From the NCBI GenBank assembly GCA_037127255.1, contig JBANSL010000009.1, positions 31,375,475-31,439,474 of the forward strand: a stretch of 64,000 nucleotides of DNA. Direction: 5' to 3'. The notes below the pieces were generated by a model that was given only the letters and a program-made list of their open reading frames with translations, was not told the DNA's origin and ran no database searches. This DNA comes from Persicaria tinctoria. Its lineage: Eukaryota; Streptophyta; Magnoliopsida; Caryophyllales; Polygonaceae. Made by a program: the position numbers and the translations under genes. Of this stretch, positions 46,549 through 58,250 are shown piece after piece (the stretch's first letter is position 1; every line of letters starts with the position of its first letter).

Positions 46549-49500
46549 TCAAGGTGGCATCTGCAGGGCCCATGTAGCTTGGGCCTCAAATAAGACTCCA
46601 TTCTTGTCCATCAGCTGTAATCCTCCAGAATGGATCTTGTTCACCACGAACGGTCCCATCCGCTTCTTGTTGAATTTGTTGGGAAACCAATGATCCTTTG
46701 ATTTAGAGACATAGAGCTTGTCTCCAACTTCATACTCCTTAGGCTCATCATTGGAAATCCTGCACAATCGCACATACCAAGGCAAACCTCTCCCATGTAT
46801 AGATAAATCTTTAATGGAAATAGGAGAAGAAAGATCCATACCTTGACTTACCTTCGCAGAAACGGAATCGGGCACCACGGTGTTTGGTCGATCTCGACTA
46901 GGGCTCCTCGAGATCGACGAGTCTGCTGGCTCTGGTGGTGGTCTGGTCGAAGAGGCGGAAGTCGACGAAGAATAGGTCTTGTCGACCTCGAGTTGGCTAG
47001 TCGACCTCGAGTAGGCCTCTGCTCCTGGTGGTGCTGGCTTCATCGAGGAGGAAGAGTCCGAGGGTGCCTGGTCGTGGTCGAGATCGAGTACCGTACTCGA
47101 TCTCGAGTAAGGCTCTGGACCTGGTGGCTGCAGCGTCGAGGAAGCAGGGGCGGTGCTCTCCGAGTGCTGGTCGACCTCGACGAGACTACTCGAGGTCGAG
47201 TAGGGCTGTTCCTCTCTTTTGCTGCTCGGCTTTGGTGGAGTCGCCTTGGTCTGGTCGAGATCGACTAGGGTCTGGTCGATCTTGACCCCATACTTAGTTC
47301 CTTTGTTCTCCTTGAGGATTCCCATGATCTCCTCCACCTGAGCCTCCATGTCCCTCTTTTCCAGCTCCTCCGGGGTCATATTTCTGACCTTGGGTTCCCC
47401 GCAGGTGATGTAGCCAGCTGAGGTAGATTTGACCTCTTCCATCGGACCCGTATGCCTTTCAGTTTTGTTGAAGGAATACTCAATGACCTCATCGCTGATG
47501 TTGAAGGTGAGCACTCCTTTCCTTACGCTTATGTTGGCATCCACCGTCGCCAAGAATGGTCTCCCTAGAATAATTTGACAAGCAGGATCTTCTTGCATAT
47601 CAATAATTAAGAAATCAACAGGGACGAAGAATTTGCCTACTTGTACTGGGACATTTTCCACCATGCCTGTTGGAATGACCACCGTGTTGTTGGCCATGTA
47701 AAGTCTAGCATCCACAGGCTCCAAGGCACCTATCTTAATCTTGGACCAAATTGTTAAAGGCATAATACTAACACTAGCTCCAAGATTACATAGGGCATTA
47801 ATTTTGTATGGACCAAATCCAATAGTTATAGCAAACTTACCTGGATCCGGCCGCTTTTCCAGTATGTCCAGCTGGCTGCACTCCTCTGTAATTTCAGCCA
47901 TTGATCTCTTTTTGCTCAGGATCTCCTTTAGGAACTTGACATAGGACGACATTTCATTGAGAGCTTCTGTGAAGGGGATGGTGACGTTGAGCTTCTGAAG
48001 CATCTTGATGAAACGCTGAAACATTTTCTCCGCTGGATCCTTTAGAGATTTTGTGGGGAAAGGCAGCTTCTTTTTCTGCGTCGGAGCCAGAACAGACGTC
48101 GGAGTTGCCGCAGATTTCTCGACCAAGGGCTCCTCGACATCGACAAGGCCTTTGTCGACATCGACCAGATCGGGCCCAGTCGAGTTGCTGTGTGGTGCAG
48201 ACGAAGATTCTGGAGATTTCTCCTCGACCTCGAGTAGACCTTTGTCGAGGTCGACTAGGCTCTGGTCGAGATCGACGACGGGTTTATCGACCTCGACTTG
48301 CTGTTCCTCGTCGTTCTGCTGCTTCCCGACCTCTGGCTCTTGTAGTTGATGCCCGCTCCTAAGCTTTACAGCAGCGATGTTTCCAGTCTTTCCCTTAGGA
48401 TTCGGTTCTGTTTGCCCAGGGAGCTTGCCGGACTGTCGTGGGATCTGTGCTGAAATCTGTCCTATCTGCGTCTCAATTCCCCTTTTCCAGATGTCCAGTT
48501 CTCCAAATTTGGTGGTGATGTTCTGGAACTGGTTGTTGATGGTGCCCTGATTTCGTCGCATCTCCTCAAGGATTAGGTGCAGATCATCCTTCCTTTGATC
48601 CCTTTCTGGATGTCCTGGAGCTCTGTAGGGTGGAGGATTCCTAGGGGGACCTTGGTTCCATTGCTGTTGATAAGGCCTTTGATCCCCCATATAGCGATTA
48701 GGCCCTCCTGCGTAAGCTGCATCCTCATGATGTTCTGCCATCCTGACTTGCTCTGTGTGTGGGCACTCAGTAGTGGTGTGCCTTTGCGATCCTCATTCTA
48801 TGCAAGGCTGGTTGACAGAGAGATACTTCACTTGTTTGAGGAGCTTCTTATTCTGGTCTCTGTAGTATTGCTCCCTGACATCTGGGTCGATCTCCTTTGC
48901 TGGCTCGTAAAGTGGCATAGATGGTGCTGGCCTGGCGCCGGAGTTCTCATCATAGTTCGAAGTAGCTCCATATTTGTTGTCATAGTTGGTGAGCTTGTCC
49001 AGCACACCCCAGGCGTCAATTGGTGGCATCGTCAGAAACTCATAACGAGTGTAATGGTTGATTCTGTCCTTGGTGCCTTGATCAAGAGAGTTGAAGAAGA
49101 TCTCTTGAATGACGTAGGGTAGCTGTCCATGAGTAGGGCAAGAGCGCAGAAGTTCCTTGTAGCGCTTCCATGCCTTTGCCAGCGGTTCCCCTTGCTTCTG
49201 TTTGAAGGCGGTGATTTTCTGGCGGAGATATGCTGTTTTGGCGGGTGGGAAGAATTTATTCAGAAATTCTTGCTCTACTTGGGCCCAGGTTGTCAGTGAT
49301 CTTGCTTTCAGCCCTTCCAGCCATTTCAGTGCAGGACCAGCGAGAGACTAGCGAAAAGCTTTCATCTTGACATATTCCAGCGTGGTATCTTCAGCAAGAG
49401 TACATCACATGTCAGAAAAGTTGGTGATATGCTCAAGAGGACACTCATTAAATCTACCATAAAAGGCATTATTTTTAAGCTCTATAAGAAATTGAGTGCG

Positions 49501-49770
49501 AATTTCAAAAGAGTTATCAGGGATTAGAATCGCCGATTCAGGCACGACAAGCATGGGATGCATATAATCCTCAGCAGTGGTTGGATATTGGGCAAGGTCA
49601 GCTTGTGCTTGTTCCTTTTCTGCTCTCTCAGCGGCGAGAGCAGCATCCCTGGCGGCTAGATCCCTGGTAAGCCTAGCGATCAGCTGCTCCTGTGTTTCAG
49701 CGTCCTCCATGGCTCTTTGAAGTCTATTTCTGATGTATAGAAGGCGCTCTGGGATACCTGAACGGCGCAT
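46549..49770 (-). pseudogene. Athila-like gag-protease polyprotein fused to integrase C-terminus, three stops
   Basis: A single 1073-codon frame starts MRRSGIPERLLYIRNR. Gag includes YPTTAEDYMHPMLVVPES, WLEGLKARSLTTWAQVEQEF and FFPPAKTAYLRQKI. Its zinc knuckle (CIE, then GSQRHTTTEC) has the second Cys replaced by TGA (48793-48795). Other stops are TGA at 49405-49407 and TAG at 49348-49350. From 48792 to 46549 the frame is open. It holds repeated VDLDQ/VDVDKGL units, an aspartic-protease segment (NLGASVSIMPLTIW, with N where D is usual; ILGRPFLATVDANI), more VEVDQ/LDLDH units, then GDKLYVSKSKDHWFPNKF and GPFVVNKI, an integrase C-terminal tail. Confidence 0.9.
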
Positions 49771-49829
49771 ACACCTGAAAAGTAACTCAAAGAAACAGTG
49801 AGAACTGACTACCTAAGGCGCGATTGATA

Positions 49830-49850
49830 GCTTCCCCGGCAACGGCGCCA
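49830..49850 (-). other. Primer-binding site, tRNA-Asp type
   Basis: TGGCGCCGTTGCCGGGGA on the minus strand, 3 bp from the 5' LTR, identical to the site at 29465-29485. Confidence 0.92.
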
Positions 49851-49853
49851 ATT

Positions 49854-52199
49854 TGTTGTTGCAGGAGTAAGTCAAGTATAGAATAGAATATGGTTTAGAA
49901 CGACTCCCCTGTCTCAGCAGATAATTACAAGACTTCCTCCCGTTGTAGTAAGAGAAAAGTCAGGATCGAATCCACGAGGAAGCACGTCAGCAGTTCTCAG
50001 GTAGCTATCAGATTCTCACAACAGCAGTGGAAAAAGCAGAAACAAACACAGAAGCAGAAACATATAATCCCAGCAAGGGCAGCTAAAATAAAAGCAAATA
50101 AGCAAAACAAAGACAGAAATAAAAGCAAAGCAAAGATGGAAGCAAAGACAGAAAGTAAAACAGCAAATAAAAGCAAGGAACAAAGTAAAACAAAAGCAAA
50201 GGCTCTCGTCGATCTCGACAAACAGTACTCGAGATAGACAAAGGTGGTCGACAACAGTGGCTCAGAATCGAAAACGAAGCAACTCGACAAAGGCAAGTCA
50301 ACTCGATCTCGACTACCCCCTCCTCGAGATCGACAAGAATCAGCAAGGACAGACAACAGAAAATCGACAAAGGGCAGAAACTTCAACTCGACCTAGACCA
50401 ATTCTCGTCGAGATCGCCAAGGACCATACTCTATCTCGACCAAATCCTACGCTATGTCGACAATAACAGAAATTTAAAGGAATGTAAATTGCAATTGCTC
50501 AAAACCCAAACTCAGCTTTTTGACGGAAAATAAACTCAATATATAAAAAGACTCCCAAGGCTAGGGTTTCAGCACCACAACGATAACCATGCAAAACAAC
50601 ACATAAAGGCACAAAAGATCATGCTTTCCATCAAATAACTTTCGTTATTAACAAATAGGTATATAGAGGCTCTCGCATAAACCCTAATTGTTACTAACCC
50701 TTTTCACATAATTAATCCAAGTTGCATTAAGATCACTTTCGCTTCAATAACACAAACAAGGATCACCTTCAACTCTCGCAAAAGAATCATGCTCATAGGG
50801 ATAGAAGATGAATCGCACAAAAGATCTGACCTTTATCGCATCGCCTCACATGGCCATCGTCGGGTTCACCCCAGCCCCAGAAGTGGGTGGACTACTCACG
50901 CCTCATCGCAATCGCAGACATTGATGTATAAAAAGAAACTTGCATTAAAACTAAATTCAAAAGCCTTTACAATCCTGGCAATCAACTTTCGCTAAAAGCC
51001 AAAACCTTAAAAACCTTAGAACTCCTAAACTACTCTACTTGAATGGAATTGTGTGTAACTTGGAATGAATCAAAAACCAGCCCCATGGGCTTTATTTATA
51101 GTGATCTATTCCTTGCTAGTCAAGGATTAAATCTTCTATCTCTATCTAAAATTATATCTAAAAGCATAAAAAGATAAATAAATGTTTAATGGAAATAAAT
51201 CCATAAGGACAAGATAATTCTAAATAAGGTAGTATGTCTTCATGATGTTGGTAGATGGCCTTCCATGGATAGATTTGATAGATCGGATAGATCCCAGCAA
51301 CTCTCGGATTCCTTCATGGCCAAGACATCCAAATTCTACTCGGACAAGCCAAGTCGAGAAGCTTCTGGAAGCTGGGTCTAGTCGACCTCGAGTAGGTCTC
51401 CTCGACCTCGAGTTGGGTGGCTCGGCTTGGCTTGACTCTGCTCGATGTGGCTCAGACATGCTCGGACCTGGGCTCCTGGGTGCTTGTCGACCTCGAGTAA
51501 CCTTCATCGATCTCGACAAGGGTGGCTCCGTCGACTAGGCCTCCTCGGGTTGGTGTGGTCGAGTGGCTCGGACATGCTCGGACATGTCTCAAGGTCTTCG
51601 TCGATCTCGACAAGAGTTCGTCGAGATCGAGTTGGGTTTTCTTCCGCTTCCGCGAGCTGGCTCTTCCGCTGGCAGCGGATGGCTTCGTCCGCGGCAGCGG
51701 ATCCTCCTTTCCGCGGCAGCGAGTCTCCTGGTCGTCCTCGGGTGGATCTCCTCGGCAAGCTCGGCTCTTCTCCTTGTCGACTCCGGACATGGGCACTGGG
51801 CTTCGTCGACCTCGACCAGGGCTTGTCGAGGTCGAGTAGGGCCCGGAGTCTGGGTGTCTGGCTTGCTCGATCAGGGTGTGCTCGACCAAGGCTGCTTGGC
51901 CATGGCTCGTCTAGGTCGAGTAGGGTTACTCGATGTCGACTAGACTTGACTCTCCGATTTGTTCCTCTGCTTTGACCTTGGACTTCTGTAGTGGTTTTCC
52001 GAGCCTTTCCGACCTTCTGTAGAATTGCTGTAAATGCCTTGATTTCTGCGTTTTAAACATAAACTGGTGTAGATTCCGTAATTTTGGCAAATAAACATAA
52101 ACTATACAGATTCTGTACTATCTTAACCCAAATGCATGAAATGTATTCAGAAATTGATATAAAAGTTACTGTAAAACATGGCAAATTCCCCTCACAACA
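49854..52199 (-). repeat. 5' LTR of the Athila-like element
   Basis: 2346 bp. It has one extra 20-bp unit near 51387-51407 (GTCGACCTCGAGTAGG type) compared with 42728-45053. It ends at the primer site and the outer end is next to the AGAGT duplication. Confidence 0.93.
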
Positions 52200-52209
52200 A
52201 GAGTGAATG

Positions 52210-52407
52210 ATGGAGAAGTTAGGGCGTTGTGTTCTTTTTTTTTATTGAAACTAACGGATCGGAGGATAACCTCAATCCGTTAGATTTAACCTAGAAGGGT
52301 GCGGGGCGAATAAATTGAAAACCACAGGGGTACCACGCGAAATATATAAAAGAGTTGTATACCTTGCGAAAATCGCAATACCCCAGGGGTACCTCGCAAA
52401 ATTTCGG
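52210..52407. repeat. Right terminal inverted repeat of the small MULE
   Basis: Inverted counterpart of 41859-42055, ending AAAATTTCGG, followed by the 9-bp duplication TTTTTATAT. Confidence 0.92.
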
Positions 52408-52509
52408 TTTTTATATTTAGTGATACAGATGACATTATTTGAATGGGTAGAAGTATAGAAAGATCTCTAAGTAACGATGTTTTAGAAAACCTCAAAATGG
52501 AAGGGCTAG

Positions 52510-52510
<1 letters not shown>

Positions 52511-52567
<57 letters not shown>
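52511..52567. repeat. (TA)n microsatellite
   Basis: About 57 bp of pure TA directly before the candidate element end at 52568. A shorter TA run follows the other end at 58775. Confidence 0.97.
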
Positions 52568-52570
<3 letters not shown>

Positions 52571-54534
52571 GGTTAAAGTGAAAAAAGGGCTTAAGATGAA
52601 AAATTTGCTTAAAGTGAAAATGGGGTTATTGAGGAACAAGCTGGAGCGGGTTTGCCATTAAAAAACTGAACCGGGCTAAACCTGGAAATAAACAGAGGCA
52701 AACCTGCCCAAAAAGAAACGCTTGTTTTCTCTCTTTCTCCTCTCTGTCCATGGAGACCCATATACCCGAGATTGCAGTGCTACTCGCCGACGATGAAGCT
52801 TGCAACGATGGAGACAATCCTTCCTCCCTTCCAGTGACAGATCCAATCGGTTTTCCAACAGCTTCTATTCAGTAGCCTTCTCGGTTTTCCAAAAACTTCT
52901 CTCGCCTTCAATTCGGCCTTCTCGGAGCTTGAATTGAGTCGGCGAACTCTTCCATGACCATTCATCCAACTCGGTAAGGTTGAAATTGTGTTCAATTAAT
53001 CAAAATTTCCCCCAATTCATAAGTTTTAGTGACTGAATTACAATTTAGCGCCTCAATTTAGTACAAACTTGAGTGTTAGGGTTTTTCTTTGTGTTCTAGT
53101 TGCCCCTAATTCGTACACAAATCCATCGTTTAGGAAGCATAGCAGCAAAGATAATCCCCATTGACGATACTGTGATCATAGTTGTTGTGATTGATTTCCT
53201 CTTAATTTTTCTTTGGAAATGTTGGATATTATTTGCAGTCTCCTGTTGGAACCCGAACCTCACATAGATACAAATCTGTGAAGACTAAAGAGTAGTGAAT
53301 ATATCAAGTTTCTGACTTATTTAAACTTGTGTAGTCTCCTCTTAATTTTTCTAATGAATGACGCCCTCTTCTACATATGCTTTTCAGAGAATCCGATGAT
53401 GTGTTTTGAATACTTGAGCTGTTATAAATATGCTCTTATACCATTGCTCTTTCTGTTGATAGTAAACCTATATCCGAATGCTTAACTCATGGGACTTATC
53501 CTTTCACTGATTACATGATATTATATAGGTCTAATACTTCACCTAGTTCTATCAATAAATAAATTCAGTAGATATATCCTCACATTTAAGTAATTGTTGT
53601 TTAAATTGGATCAGTAGATACTTCCTCCCATTGGTGGAATATGAATTTATGATATCTTGATTCAGAAAAATAAAATAAAATCAACAAGCTGTGCACCTTA
53701 GAGGCATATGCTTCGGAAGTCTGCAGAGATAAGCATCAAGCTCTTGGCTTGTCACCTGTAAGATTTTCCCTTTTTTTTGAAATTATTACTTCTTTTGAAA
53801 TGCCTAGATTCGGATGTAACCATATATTGTCATTATAAGATGTGGATATTTGCATTCATCGGGAAAGTAGGTGTCTATAAACACCCTCGTATACTTAAGG
53901 TAGTCTAAAATTAAAATGCAGAAGCAGCTACGATTGAACTTGCTATCTGTTTTATTGGATTCTAGATCTTTTTACAGCTAGAAAGTACGCCTTGTGTTCA
54001 TAGATTTAAATTTATTCAAGACGAAAACATATCTAACATAATGGTTGTTTCATTTAAAGTTGTTCCTTTTTTTTTCCCTCTCTTTGATTCTTGTAATCTT
54101 TATCATTATGGTTGAATGTCTTGAAAGTGCTCAACTTTGTAGCTTACACAATTCCACACCACATCCTACCACATTCTAGCTATTGGCAATGATGGCACAA
54201 ATAATCCAACAATTATTGGTGACATTTATATGCACCCATCAGCCAAAGTACACACTACAACTAAGGTATGCTCGTGCATCAAGTCTTGCATCCGTTCTTA
54301 AATGTGCAATTTCAGTTTGAAAAAGTGCAAATATAAAACTGAAGAGTGCAATTTTATAACTCAAATGTTCGTAGCATGTCCATATTTGATTAGCTTGTTA
54401 CTTGTGTTAAGATCCATAAGCTCAATCAGGGAAGAGCGTCTGAATAATGATTGTTCAGGAGGATGGTGGTTCAATTCCACCTAGATCTATATATTAAAAT
54501 TGAAGCTAATTTTAACTACTAAGTTAGTCGACAT

Positions 54535-55405
54535 CTAATTTTTTAAGAGTTTAATTATTTTTTGGGAGTTGACAATAGCTTCAAGTACAAATAGAATTAC
54601 AACCCTTGCTTTTTTTGCATAACAACCTTTAGTAAGAATGTAATTACCTTTGGAAGTAATAATATCTATTTTTTCATGAAATGGTGATTGACACAGGTCA
54701 AACAGCCAAAACAATATCTCAGGAATTGCAGTTGAAGCAACAAACTTCAATTGCGATGCCACGGCTCTCAAAACAGTCTCCCCAAATGATCGAAATTTTT
54801 TATGCATGTCAGGAAAGAAGAAACTCGCACCAGGATATAAAACATAAAATGCAAGACCACCTTCTAGAGGATCCTTGGGTTCTTTTGCCTGCATGAATTC
54901 AGATTGCTTATTCTTCAACGAATGCTTATTGATACTATCACCGACCATGGCAAGATCATCAGCATATATGGACAGTAGATACGTGAGTTGAGACAGATCT
55001 GTAGCAAGGAACAGATGCTCCTCAAGGTACAAGTTAGCATTGCGTGACACTGCCATCCAACCTAGATAACGCACCAATGGAAATGGAGAAGAAGAGAGTG
55101 CTTCAATTTTCTGTAACCAGGCCAATGGTGGGACCAAATTTCCATATTAAAGGCCATGAAAACTTTTTCTACTGCTCAATCTTCTACCTCCACCACTTGA
55201 GGCAATGATTAGGCTTTGAAGAAGCTCCTATCGCCTTTGCACCCTGTAAAAAGTATCAGAAATCAATAGCAAGCTACCTTCCTTATGTTGTTTAAACATT
55301 GACACCAAACACTTGTTAAGGTCTTTAATAGAGCCTAAAATGATGTCATTCACAGATTCAGGGGACCAGGAAAGCTTAGTGGTCGAGTGCAACAAGAAAA
55401 CAAGT
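54535..55405 (-). pseudogene. Unidentified plant protein fragment
   Basis: One minus-strand frame runs from the edge of the minisatellite to 54535 with only two internal stops (TAG near 55227, TAA near 55147). Recognisable blocks are LLHSTTKLSWSPESVNDIIL, ELLQSLIIASSGGGRRLSS, VPPLAWLQKIEALSSSPF, LVRYLGWMAVSRNANLYL, HLFLATDLSQLTYLLSIY and ARVVILFVLEAIV. The complex composition and helical pattern suggest an authentic alpha-helical protein, but I do not recognise the family. The long intronless frame with few stops suggests a captured or retrocopied fragment. Confidence 0.6.
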
Positions 55406-55409
55406 GCCT

Positions 55410-56310
55410 GAATCAATGTGCACTTTATCATTTTATTTATGCACTTTATAATCTTAAATGTGCACTTTATAATCTTATTCACGCACTTCATATTATTATT
55501 CATACACTTCATCATTTTATTCTTGCACTTCACAATTTTATAATCTTAATTGTGCACTTCATAATCTTATTCATCCAGTTCATATTACTATTCATACACT
55601 TCATCATGTTATTCTCGCACTTTATATTTTTAATTGTGCACTTCATAATCTTATTTATGCACTTCATATTATTATTCATACACTTCATCATTTTATTCTT
55701 GCGCTTTGTAATCTTATTTATTATTCATATACTTCATCATCTTATATATGCACTTTGTCATCTTATTTATGCACTTCATATTATTATTCATACACTTCAT
55801 CACTTTATTCTTGCACTTTGTAGTCTTAATTGTGCACTTCAGAATCTTATTCATGCACTTCATCACTTTATTCTTGCACTTTGTAGTCTTAATTGTGCAC
55901 TTCAGAATCTTATTCATGCACTTCATCATTTTATTCTTGCACTTCAGAATCTTATTCATGCACTTCATCACTTTATTTTTTGCACTTTGTAGTCTTAATT
56001 GTGCACTTCAGAATCTTATTCATAGACTTCATCACTTTATTCTTGCACTTTGTAGTCTTAATTGTGCACTTCAGAATCTTTTTCATGCACTTCATCATTT
56101 TATTCTTGCACTTCAGAATCTTATTCATGCACTTCATAATCTTATTCATCCACTTCATCATATTATTCTTGCACTTTGTCATTTTATTTATGCACTTTAT
56201 AATCTTAATTGTGCACTTCATAATCTTATTCATGCACTTCATGATTTTATTCTTACACATTATCATTTTATTTATTCACTTTATGATCTTAAATTATGCA
56301 CTTTATAATC
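55410..56310. repeat. Minisatellite, 21-bp unit, about 40 copies
   Basis: The unit is close to GCACTTCATNATYTTATTYNT, with GCACTT recurring every 21 bp. Because 21 is a multiple of three, frames are open for long stretches on both strands (HFIILFM-type and KCMNKI-type repeats), none a supported gene. Degenerate units continue at 56580-56770, and a related GTGCAA motif occurs at 54303-54350. 56311-56910 has no other feature. Confidence 0.95.
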
Positions 56311-56913
56311 TTAGATATCACAGGCAAAATCAAAGTCACATACAGAAACAAAACATTTGAGAACTGAGGCAAACATTAGTGTAGTAACTAGTAAGAATCT
56401 TTGAAGTGTAAAGAATCTAAAAATAAATCCTAAACTCTTCAAAGAAAATATCAACTTTAGATACCACAAGGCTTGACATTATCGTATCGACACAAACAAG
56501 TTATTTCTCAAGCTTGAAAGAAGAGCCTCAACCACATAATTCATATGGAAAAAGTGAGGTTGTACAAAAGAATTTAGACAATTTATTTGTGCACTCTTAA
56601 ATCTTATTTATGAACTTTATAATCTAATATATGCACCTTATATTTTATTTCAGGTAAAGTGCAATATGCATTAATAATCTGTTTTTTATAAATCTAATCC
56701 ACTTTATGGTCTTATTTTTGCACTATATTAATTTATCCATGCACTATAGGATCTTATTTTTGCACTTTAAAATATTTCAACTAAAATAGTTTTATACATG
56801 GAAACAACACAACTTCAATAACATCATAAAACAAAAATTCAAAAATGCATTATGAATACCATCTCAACTAATATATATTATTATTGCACTTTTAATAAAA
56901 AATTATGTATTTT

Positions 56914-56982
56914 AGCATATGCGGGAGTCGAACCCACATTTATGTGTGTAAGCACATCGCTCCCCCATTGAGCTAATAGGCT
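56914..56982 (-). tRNA. tRNA-like sequence, possible tRNA-Val(TAC) or decayed tRNA
   Basis: The minus strand has an A box (TAGCTCAATGG) and B box (GGTTCGACTCC). The acceptor arms AGCCTAT and ATATGCT pair at 6 of 7 positions. The D stem is GCTC/GAGC and the T stem GTGGG/CCCGC. The anticodon arm ATGTG/CACAT leaves a short loop containing TAC, so the fold is imperfect. It may be a pseudogene or SINE head. Confidence 0.45.
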
Positions 56983-57978
56983 TTTCAAAGTATTATAAGT
57001 GCAAAAATAATCTATATTAGTGCCACTTTAGGCTTTAAATCCTTTTGGTATGCGAAATCCTGAAATGAATCTCGATTTCTCTCCTAGGCATTTTTATCAA
57101 ACACCTAGAAGGCATTTAGTTTAAATAGGCGCGAACTCTTCGTGATACTCTCATATGAAAACATAACAACAGCACTACAAAGATTTACAATGTCATAATT
57201 CATAAAGGTGAAAAATATGCTATTATATGCTAATAAAAACTGAAGAATAATCTGATCAGAGAATTCATAAACTTGATGCACACCTGTCTTGCTATTCATA
57301 AACATTGTCATTTTTATTTTGAAATCACATAAACACTGTCATAATATGCTATTATAATTCATAAACTCATAATTATTCATAAACTCACTCAGAGCTTTCT
57401 TTAGCATTCCACTTCTTCTCTTTGAGAAGGTCACCTGTCTCCTTGTTGCACACCTACTCCTGGACCAAATCCAAAATCAAGAAAGTCCCAATTAAGTACC
57501 ATTTTAAGCAAAAACAGCTTCAAGAGGCAAGAACAATTAGATCAGAGAATTTTACTTGGTGGTGAAGAGCATGCCACCACAAAAGCATTCAAGAAAAAGC
57601 AAGCGCAGAGAGAGACTAAGAGAGATGGTACCATCACTAGAAAACCACATTCAGAAACCTACTTCAGTAGCGCAAAAAGCACAGCAAGGTTGAATTGAAG
57701 GCTCTCAAGAATTGGGGGATGCAGATTCTCAGAGGCTTAATGCATCTGCATTCTGCACTGTCAACAATCATTCGATTATTCACTGAGATCTCAAGTGTGA
57801 CAATATATTCGTCAATGGGAATTCAAAAGAGGAGAAAAGTACCATCAGATTGATTCCTTTTCATATGTATCTGTATTCCGATGACGTTGCTGAAATGCAC
57901 TGTCCTCGGGGGATCTGGACTGTATTTTTTTCATATGCATCTGCACTGTATTCCTTTTCATATGTATCTATATATGTT

Positions 57979-58250
57979 TTAGCTTCCTCTTAAGACAAAA
58001 TTAGCAAAGTGAATAAATGAGATAATAAATGAAGAGACACAAACCTCTTTAGGGAATCTGACTTCAATTTCCATATTAGGATGGGAAGCTCGCAATTTGT
58101 AGGTCCCTAAAGCCAAGCTTGAACGGACACAGTTATCAGCCAAGGATGCAAAGGTGATTCGCACGTTTATAACATTGATATAGCAATCACTCACCATATC
58201 ACGTCTCAATATCAAGCTCAAAGCATGTTTAGATTTCCAGAAAGTCAAGT
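57979..58250 (-). pseudogene. Exon-like fragment, unidentified
   Basis: A minus-strand frame includes MVSDCYINVINVRITFAS and LGTYKLRASHPNMEIEVRF, then a possible GT donor after FPKE (about 58048). A further exon-like stretch at about 57465-57395 reads NKETGDLLKEKKWNAKE. Both lie in the candidate element. I do not recognise the protein and the splice structure is uncertain. Confidence 0.3.

Larger units (their letters stand above)
42728..52199 (-). mobile_element. Athila-like Ty3/gypsy retrotransposon, young, lacking RT and integrase core
   Basis: The LTRs 42728-45053 and 49854-52199 are near-identical, differing by one 20-bp repeat unit plus scattered bases. They start TGTTGTGAG and end CAACAACA on the minus strand, with perfect 5-bp duplications AGAGT outside (42723-42727 and 52200-52204). 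A tRNA-Asp primer site and the GAGGACAAGC...TATGGGG polypurine region are typical of Athila/Tat. One frame (49770-46549) encodes gag, protease and the extreme integrase C-terminus. Reverse transcriptase, RNase H and the integrase core are absent, so it must be mobilised in trans. Confidence 0.92.
41859..52407. mobile_element. Small Mutator-like element inflated by an Athila-like insertion
   Basis: Perfect 9-bp duplications TTTTTATAT (41850-41858 and 52408-52416) flank about 200-bp inverted repeats beginning GGGAAATTTCGCGGGGT and, complemented from the right, CCGAAATTTTGCGAGGT. Without the 42728-52199 retrotransposon it is about 1.07 kb, a non-autonomous MULE. The interior is GC-richer than the ends and may be captured sequence. 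Confidence 0.93.

Noticed and set aside
55410..56310. CRISPR-like array
   Set aside because: Units are contiguous without unique spacers and the genome is eukaryotic; this is a minisatellite. The same applies to 481-1113 and 25775-26445.
55387..56360. Frames of 97-201 residues on both strands
   Set aside because: They arise from the 21-bp minisatellite, which is open in several frames by periodicity alone.
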